Positions 59,354 to 64,000 of a DNA stretch of 64,000 bases are shown here, in pieces. The DNA comes from CBDCPI01 sp965220245 (lineage in GTDB: Bacteria > Chloroflexota > Dehalococcoidia > Lucifugimonadales > UBA3495), in NCBI GenBank assembly GCA_965220245.1, contig CBDCPI010000011.1, positions 310,001 through 374,000 on the forward strand, given 5' to 3'. Both the position numbers and the translations under genes were made by a program. Positions within the stretch are counted from its first letter, which is position 1. Every line of letters starts with the position of its first letter. Under the pieces are notes generated by a model, which saw nothing but the letters and a program-made list of their open reading frames with translations, searched no databases and had not been told where the DNA came from.

Positions 59354-59445
59354 GTAACTGTTCAGACTTGAGGGGAACCAGTCCTTCGGCTACGCTCAGG
59401 ATGAGCGGTTTCGTGGCAGTGCGCTCACCAAGTCTGAACAGTTAC
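59354..59445. repeat. Palindromic repeat with perfect 17-bp ends (family 2 end type)
   Basis: GTAACTGTTCAGACTTG at 59354-59370 and CAAGTCTGAACAGTTAC at 59429-59445 are perfect inverted repeats around a 58-base interior, which contains CCTTCGGCTACGCTCAGGAT. The same 17-base end is found at one side of the two large family 2 copies (22489-22505 and 53020-53036). Confidence 0.9.
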
Positions 59446-59482
59446 GGGGAAGCCCTATTTTGTTGGGGAGCAAGGGCAAAGA

Positions 59483-59941
59483 GTGACACCTTCTCACGAA
59501 TCCGACAAGTACATGGAAACAAGTCAGCACCTTATCCGGCAATCCGAGATCGAGTTGGAACAGGAAGACTACCTTCAGGCAGGGGAGAAGGCTTGGGGCG
59601 CAGTGGCCGCCGCCATTAAATCTGTCGCTGAACAAAGAGGGTGGTTCCATAACCACCACAGGTTGACCAGTTCCGCTTTAGGGCAAATCGCAGCTGAGTT
59701 CAACCGGCCCCATTTGCATGATTTGTTCGACTCAGCAGAAGCACTGCACAACAACTTCTATGAGAATACGAGAACCGAGGAAGAGGTGGAAAGTAGGATA
59801 GACTGGGCGAAGCATTTGTTGCAAGAACTGGAAGCAATACGAGGTGAGCCGCCGGGACCTTTCACCCCCCAAAGTAACCGGCAGAAACGACGCTGGGAAG
59901 AACTTACCGGCAAGAGATGGGATGACCACCCCATGGACTGA
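59483..59941 (+). CDS. PaREP1-family helical protein
   Basis: The 152-residue protein has YLQAGEKAWGAVAAAIKSVA followed by EQRGWF, the PaREP1 core, then SALGQIAAEFNRPHLHDLFD and ALHNNFYENTRTEEEVE. It is transcribed divergently from its paralogue at 58635. The C-terminus (PFTPQSNRQKRRWEELTGKR) is basic. The start is GTG at 59483 with AAGGG nearby; an ATG at 59513 is the alternative. Function unknown. Confidence 0.75.
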   Translation: MTPSHESDKYMETSQHLIRQSEIELEQEDYLQAGEKAWGAVAAAIKSVAEQRGWFHNHHRLTSSALGQIAAEFNRPHLHDLFDSAEALHNNFYENTRTEEEVESRIDWAKHLLQELEAIRGEPPGPFTPQSNRQKRRWEELTGKRWDDHPMD

Positions 59942-60112
59942 GCCACCGCAAGGAAGGTAAATGGGACGCATTGCGTGCTCTCAACAATGCAAGTGCTTTG
60001 TTGGATGATTTTGCAGAAGATTTGGACGAAACTGTGAAAGCGAAACCCGGTTGTTGCCTCGCGAGTCTAGGCAAGGCGCTATCGGGTAACCAAGGATCAG
60101 GAAGGTGAATCC

Positions 60113-61531
60113 ATGTCCAGCAGCAATAACAATGTGAGAATTGAGCGGGACTCTATGGGTCCCATGGAAGTCCCCATTGACGCCCTGTACGGCGCCTCCA
60201 CCATGAGGGCGGTGCTCAACTTTCCCATCAGCGATCTTCGGTTCCCCCGTTCCTTCATCCGCGCCTTGGGGCTGATAAAGTTGGCGGCTGCCAAAACCAA
60301 CATCGCCCTCGGTCTCTTGGATGAAAAAGCCGGGAACGCGGTGGTGTCCGCCGCCCAAGAAGTGGCCGACGGCGAGTTAGACCACCACTTCATATTAGAC
60401 ATCTTCCAGACCGGCTCGGGGACATCCACCAACACCAACGCCAACGAGGTCATCGCCAACCGGGCGACTCAAATCCTGGGCGGAGAGCCGGGTTCCCGGT
60501 TGGTGCACCCCAACGACCACGTCAACATGGGACAGTCGTCCAACGACGTAATCCCCACTGCCATCCACTTGGCGGCGTTGATGTCGGCCCGCCAAGACTT
60601 GGCGCCGGCCCTGGAAAGACTGAGCGCCTCGTTGCGCCGCAAGTCCGAGGAGTTCTGGCCCATCGTCAAGACTGGCCGGACTCACTTGCAGGACGCAACC
60701 CCGGTGCGGTTGGGCCAAGAGTTCTTCGGCTTTGCCGGGCAAGCGGAGTACAGCCTCCAACGGCTGTCCCGGCTGGAGACCGCCTTGGCCGAGGTGGCCT
60801 TGGGAGGGACCGCCGTGGGAACGGGGGTCAACACCCATCCCGAGTTCGCCGGCCGTACCTGCCAGCTACTTTCGGAAATGACCGGCGTGTCCGTCCGGGA
60901 GACGGCTAATCACTTTCAGGCCCAAGCGACGTTGGATGCCTTGGTCGAGGCCAGCGGGGAACTCAAGACCATTGCCATCAGCCTCCACAAGATTGCCAAC
61001 GACATCCGCTTCATTGCTTGCGGGCCGCGGGCCGGACTGGGCGAAATCACGGTGCCCGAGGTACAGCCGGGCAGCTCCATCATGCCCGGGAAGGTAAACC
61101 CGGTCATCGCTGAGTCGGTGATCCAAGTGGTGGCCCAAGTGGTAGGCAACGACGCGACCGTTATGCTCGCCGGTCAGGGAAGCTACTTCGAGTTGAACAC
61201 CATGATGCCGGTGGCTGCCTACAACATTCTCCAGTCCATCGCCCTGCTGGCAGCCTCCGCTGACAACTTCGCCGAGCAATGCGTCGACGGGATAACCGCC
61301 ACATCCGTAGGGCCGGACATGGTGGAGAGGGGGTTGATGCTGGGCACCGCGCTCACGCCGGCCATCGGTTACGATGCCGCCGCCGCCATTGCCAAGGAGG
61401 CCGCTGCCAGCGGCAAGACCATCAGGGAGATGGCTAAGCAAGAGACCGACCTGTCCGATGCCGAATTGGACCGGCTTCTGGACCCCGAAGCGATGACCAA
61501 GCCCGGGTTGGGCGGTGGTGGAGGGGGCTAG
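60113..61531 (+). CDS. fumC: Class II fumarate hydratase
   Basis: FumC interconverts fumarate and malate in the TCA cycle; the argH product also releases fumarate. The 472-residue protein has TGSGTSTNTNANEVIANRA at 100-118, NMGQSSNDVIPTA at 138-150, TGRTHLQDATP at 188-198 with the catalytic His, and GSSIMPGKVNP at 320-330 with the catalytic Ser of the flexible loop. It ends in an unusual Gly-rich tail. Length is typical. Confidence 0.96.
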   Translation: MSSSNNNVRIERDSMGPMEVPIDALYGASTMRAVLNFPISDLRFPRSFIRALGLIKLAAAKTNIALGLLDEKAGNAVVSAAQEVADGELDHHFILDIFQTGSGTSTNTNANEVIANRATQILGGEPGSRLVHPNDHVNMGQSSNDVIPTAIHLAALMSARQDLAPALERLSASLRRKSEEFWPIVKTGRTHLQDATPVRLGQEFFGFAGQAEYSLQRLSRLETALAEVALGGTAVGTGVNTHPEFAGRTCQLLSEMTGVSVRETANHFQAQATLDALVEASGELKTIAISLHKIANDIRFIACGPRAGLGEITVPEVQPGSSIMPGKVNPVIAESVIQVVAQVVGNDATVMLAGQGSYFELNTMMPVAAYNILQSIALLAASADNFAEQCVDGITATSVGPDMVERGLMLGTALTPAIGYDAAAAIAKEAAASGKTIREMAKQETDLSDAELDRLLDPEAMTKPGLGGGGGG

Positions 61532-61573
61532 GAACGGCGTTGACCTTTCTTTGGCCTAACCCAAGGGTTCCAC

Positions 61574-61978
61574 CTATCCCAAGGGTTCCAAAGGAAGGTC
61601 TTGGGATATAGCCCGCTCGACGCAACGGGGGCAGCGGTCTTCTTTGGCGTGGTTCGCGGCGTTCCAGATGTTATCGCCCTTTAGACCGCAAAGAAACAGG
61701 GGTTCGATCTCTTCGATGCCCAGTTCCTCAATGTAATGTACGTGGCCGGTATTTTGCTCGTTGGCCCACCACCACTTGGGCAGGTTCTTTCCCAAGTCCA
61801 AATAAGCCCTTTTGTGCCGGTCCAACCACCCTTCTTCGGGTAGCTCCACCACCCACTGTTGTCCCCTGGGTCCAGCCTCTCGGGACGCCTTTAGCTCCCC
61901 GTCACGTATGCACTGCCTGATGGTCCGCTGCGATACGTTCAATCGCAGCGACGCTTCCTGAATCGATACTCGTTCCAA
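61574..61978 (-). CDS. Helix-turn-helix (MerR/excisionase-like) protein
   Basis: The 134-residue protein begins with a DNA-binding helix-turn-helix: VSIQEASLRLNVSQRTIRQC then IRDGELKASREAGPRGQQWV, typical of HTH_17/excisionase-like domains. The C-terminal half (WANEQNTGHVHYIEELGIEE, then LFLCGLKGDNIWNAAN and CPRC) has a Cys pair and an earlier Cys and His that may bind a metal. A TTG at 61978 with GGAGG 5 bases upstream is the start. Target unknown. Confidence 0.75.
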   Translation of the reverse strand: MERVSIQEASLRLNVSQRTIRQCIRDGELKASREAGPRGQQWVVELPEEGWLDRHKRAYLDLGKNLPKWWWANEQNTGHVHYIEELGIEEIEPLFLCGLKGDNIWNAANHAKEDRCPRCVERAISQDLPLEPLG

Positions 61979-62126
61979 CGTTGCCTCCGGTAGACTATCC
62001 GCCCGGCGGACTTTGCCGGGTAGTCTAGGCTATTCTATCGGTGGCTGCAAGCCAGTCCGGCGCTGGCTAGTATCTCAGTTTGAAGTGTTCTATTTTCTGT
62101 GCTAGTCCTCGGCTATAAGCGGGCCG

Positions 62127-62132
62127 TATAAT
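62127..62132 (+). promoter_or_regulatory. -10 box upstream of the hicB remnant
   Basis: TATAAT in the context CGTATAATAGCGGC, identical over 13 bases to that at 42927 before the Uma2 gene. It lies 44 bases before the truncated hicB start. Confidence 0.45.
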
Positions 62133-62175
62133 AGCGGCTGCCGTTAGGTGCTACATATCCATAGGACGGTTTGCT

Positions 62176-62295
62176 ATGACCTACACCTTCAAGGTTTCTC
62201 TGCAAGAAGAAGAGGACGGACGTTGGAGCGCTTGGATTGATTCTCTGCCAACACAACCACTAACCCAAGCCCAAGAAAATAAATCCCAGTATTGA
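62176..62295 (+). pseudogene. HicB-like antitoxin, truncated
   Basis: The frame reads MTYTFKVSLQEEEDGRWSAW then IDSLP, matching the N-terminal strand pair of HicB antitoxins (V-x-x-E-x-D-x-G-x-W-x-A). It then diverges into TQPLTQAQENKSQY and stops after 39 residues, where a HicB would continue with GCxTxGxTxEEA. The C-terminal domain is missing. No hicA toxin is adjacent. The promoter appears intact. Confidence 0.65.
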
Positions 62296-62337
62296 TAGTT
62301 TCAGTGATCGTCCTGATTACGCCATAGGGGTGAACCA

Positions 62338-63576
62338 ATGGGCAAGTTGGGGGCATTCTTATTAGTCCTGTTAGTCTTGATACCTTTAATCTTGCTGGCG
62401 TGCAGCGCCGGAGAAGAGACATTAGGCGAAGTTAAAACTGAAGGGCCGTCCGGCATCGCCTTTAGTGGAGGCAAAGACGCAGCAGTCCGCAGCTCCCGAG
62501 GGGCGCCGGCAGCTACCGCCGCACCAGCCCCTCCTACCCACGCCCCAGTCGCCGCCCCAGCAGCCACCCCCGCCCCACCCGCTTTCTCCGGGAGGGGTCT
62601 TGCGTACCGCGGTGTTGAAGAGTCTAAAGTTGGGTCTGGAAGCCTCCTAAGCGCTGACCGGAAAGTCATTTCATCGGCCTCCCTTTCCATCGAAGTGCAG
62701 GTGGTCCCGGAAGCGGAGGCCGAGGTCCAGCGCATTGCGGAGAGCGTGGGGGGCTTCGTGGAGAATCTGACCAGCTCCGGAGGCCCGGAGCGCCAACGGG
62801 CGACGATCACGGTACGGGTCCCCCCAAACCAATTCTATTCTACTGTTGACCTTATTGCGGCTTTGGGCACGATACAGGCCCGGAACCTGGGCTCCGAGGA
62901 TGTCTCGGAGCAGTTCATTGACCTGGAAGCCCGGCTCAAGAGCGCATTGAAGGAAGAAGAGAGCCTTTTATCGTTGCTGGACCGGGCGAGTGCGGTCAGC
63001 GAGGTCTTGGCCATAGAGCGGGAGCTTTTTAGGGTTAGAGAGGCTATCGAGAGATTTCAAGGCCAGCTCAATTTCCTGGAACGCCGGGTCGAGCTAGCCA
63101 CCATCGTTGTGTCGTTAACTTCACCGGAGGTCAGGAAAGGAGACCCGCCGTCGGGCAACCTGGTCATCCACGCGCCAGACGTTGTTACCGGGGTGGAAAA
63201 TATAAAGGGCTTCGCTACCTCTCAAAAAGGGGTCGTCGACCGGGTGTTTCTGTCCCAGCGGGACGGGCGGGAGCAAGCCCAAATTGCGATTCGGGTGTTT
63301 AGCGCCGGGTTTGACGGGGCGATGAGGTTTTTGGAGACCCAGGGCAACGTTCGGAGCAAGGAGATTTCCGAAGGCACGGTGTTACTTGGTCAAACGCTAG
63401 AGCAAAGCCAAGAGCCGGAGGCCGCCATAGAAATCTCCTTGGTCTCCAAAAAGGGACTTTCCAACGGAGCTCTCATTGCGGCCATCGCCGGTCCCCTGGG
63501 GGGAATTGCCTTGGCCGGTGTCCTGGGGCGGCTGTTCTATTCGACCTACCAGGCGGGGCGAAGGCAGGGCGACTAG
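62338..63576 (+). CDS. DUF4349 lipoprotein
   Basis: The 412-residue protein starts with a lipoprotein signal, LLVLIPLILLAC with the lipobox LLAC at about 19-22. An Ala/Pro linker lies at about 55-85. Then comes the DUF4349 domain: VISSASLSIEVQVVPEAEAE, FVENLTSSGGPERQRATITV, LEARLKSALKEEESLLSLLD, and a coiled-coil segment RELFRVREAIERFQGQLNFL. A membrane helix near 382-400 closes it, followed by a basic tail. Such proteins are membrane-anchored envelope proteins of unknown role. Its stop overlaps that of the convergent ilvB. Confidence 0.87.
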   Translation: MGKLGAFLLVLLVLIPLILLACSAGEETLGEVKTEGPSGIAFSGGKDAAVRSSRGAPAATAAPAPPTHAPVAAPAATPAPPAFSGRGLAYRGVEESKVGSGSLLSADRKVISSASLSIEVQVVPEAEAEVQRIAESVGGFVENLTSSGGPERQRATITVRVPPNQFYSTVDLIAALGTIQARNLGSEDVSEQFIDLEARLKSALKEEESLLSLLDRASAVSEVLAIERELFRVREAIERFQGQLNFLERRVELATIVVSLTSPEVRKGDPPSGNLVIHAPDVVTGVENIKGFATSQKGVVDRVFLSQRDGREQAQIAIRVFSAGFDGAMRFLETQGNVRSKEISEGTVLLGQTLEQSQEPEAAIEISLVSKKGLSNGALIAAIAGPLGGIALAGVLGRLFYSTYQAGRRQGD

Positions 63577-64000
63577 AGCCGCTGGACCAGCGGGTCTTCT
63601 ACGGTGTCCGCCAAAGAGCCTCCCGGCGGCACCATGGGGTAGACGTTGGCGGCGGGCTCGGTTACAAACTCGATCAAAAAGGGACCGTCGTAAGCTTGGG
63701 CTTGCCGCAGCGCCGGGAGAACGTCCTCCAACTCGGTCACCCGGAGCGACGGTATCCCGTAGGAATCGGCCAGCTTGAGGTAGTCGGGCCCAGGTATGGG
63801 CACCGCTTTCAGATGGTTGTCGTAGAACATCTCCTGCCACTGGCGCACCATGCCGAGGTAGCCGTTATTGATTAACGCGATCTTGACCGGCAGCTTTGAT
63901 TCGGTGGCGGTGGCCAGTTCTTGCAACGTCATTTGAAAACCGCCGTCCCCGGCAATGCTCCAGACCGTGGCTTCCGGCCTACCTACTTGAGCGCCCAGCG
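63573..64000 (-). CDS. ilvB: Acetolactate synthase large subunit, C-terminal part
   Basis: The frame is open at the right edge, so only the C-terminal 141 residues or so are seen. It reads GDGGFQMTLQELATATESKL, the ThDP-binding motif of IlvB, then INNGYLGMVRQWQEMFYDNH, a very typical IlvB segment. The rest, ADSYGIPSLRVTELEDVLPA and YPMVPPGGSLADTV, matches the IlvB C-terminus. It makes acetolactate or acetohydroxybutyrate in branched-chain amino acid synthesis. Its other part and the small subunit lie outside the window. Confidence 0.92.
   Translation of the reverse strand, partial: LGAQVGRPEATVWSIAGDGGFQMTLQELATATESKLPVKIALINNGYLGMVRQWQEMFYDNHLKAVPIPGPDYLKLADSYGIPSLRVTELEDVLPALRQAQAYDGPFLIEFVTEPAANVYPMVPPGGSLADTVEDPLVQRL

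Noticed and set aside
59942..60112. A small antitoxin-like frame (KWDALRALNNASALLDDFAE) before fumC
   Set aside because: It has no usable start codon or ribosome site, and no partner.

Overview
The window is a GC-rich chromosomal segment carrying almost only bacterial housekeeping and small-molecule metabolism genes, broken by mobile, repeat and defence islands. Gene content fits a Chloroflexota bacterium, possibly a Dehalococcoidia/SAR202-like lineage: an orphan divergent groEL, a HEAT-tailed QueG, LLM flavin enzymes, Cys-less thiolase-like proteins, an archaeal-style dUTPase, PaREP1-like proteins, and many genes that seem to start at TTG or GTG. This is inferred from protein character alone; there is no rRNA or phylogeny to confirm it. 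I saw no tRNA, rRNA or CRISPR array.

Layout. 1-6446: the end of a CitE-like lyase, folB, a PNPOx-like flavoprotein, rpmB, a 35-bp tandem repeat, then argH-rpe, a PIG-L deacetylase and an aldehyde dehydrogenase. 6466-8612: a frameshifted antitoxin, an uncharacterised winged-helix-like gene with an operator-like dyad, and the first copy of an IS903-type insertion sequence. 8668-19838: uvrC, a small tail-anchored protein, a tyrosine recombinase, a thiolase-like gene, an EVE protein, queG, dut, groEL, and folP-folK. With folB near the left end, three folate genes are present. 19910-31901: a duplicated coiled-coil/TM protein, a methyltransferase fused to a nuclease-like domain, an acyl-CoA carboxyltransferase, an LLM oxidoreductase, rarA, a lipoprotein beta-propeller, and two copies of a small gene pair (unknown protein plus HEPN) around a SIMPL lipoprotein; the second HEPN gene is deleted internally. 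31969-35732: an ABC exporter, the second IS copy, and a decayed toxin with an intact antitoxin.

35868-41317 is the most unusual part. It is a tight five-gene minus-strand operon: an unknown coiled-coil protein, an ATPase-like protein that has lost its P-loop, an intact DUF2791/BrxC-BrxD-like P-loop ATPase, an unknown protein, and an SNF2 helicase. It looks like an antiphage or DNA-processing system and matches no complete named system that I can recall.

41688-64000: threonine aldolase, a Uma2 nuclease-like protein, an alpha/beta hydrolase, lspA-rluD, a cyclase-family hydrolase, gltX and glnS, NHL and DUF1800 proteins, an MBL-fold hydrolase, mtaB, a ThDP enzyme, three PaREP1/HEPN-like proteins, fumC, an HTH protein, a truncated hicB, a DUF4349 lipoprotein, and the end of ilvB. 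At least two dispersed palindromic repeat families (around 90-190 bp) occupy most of the longer intergenic gaps.
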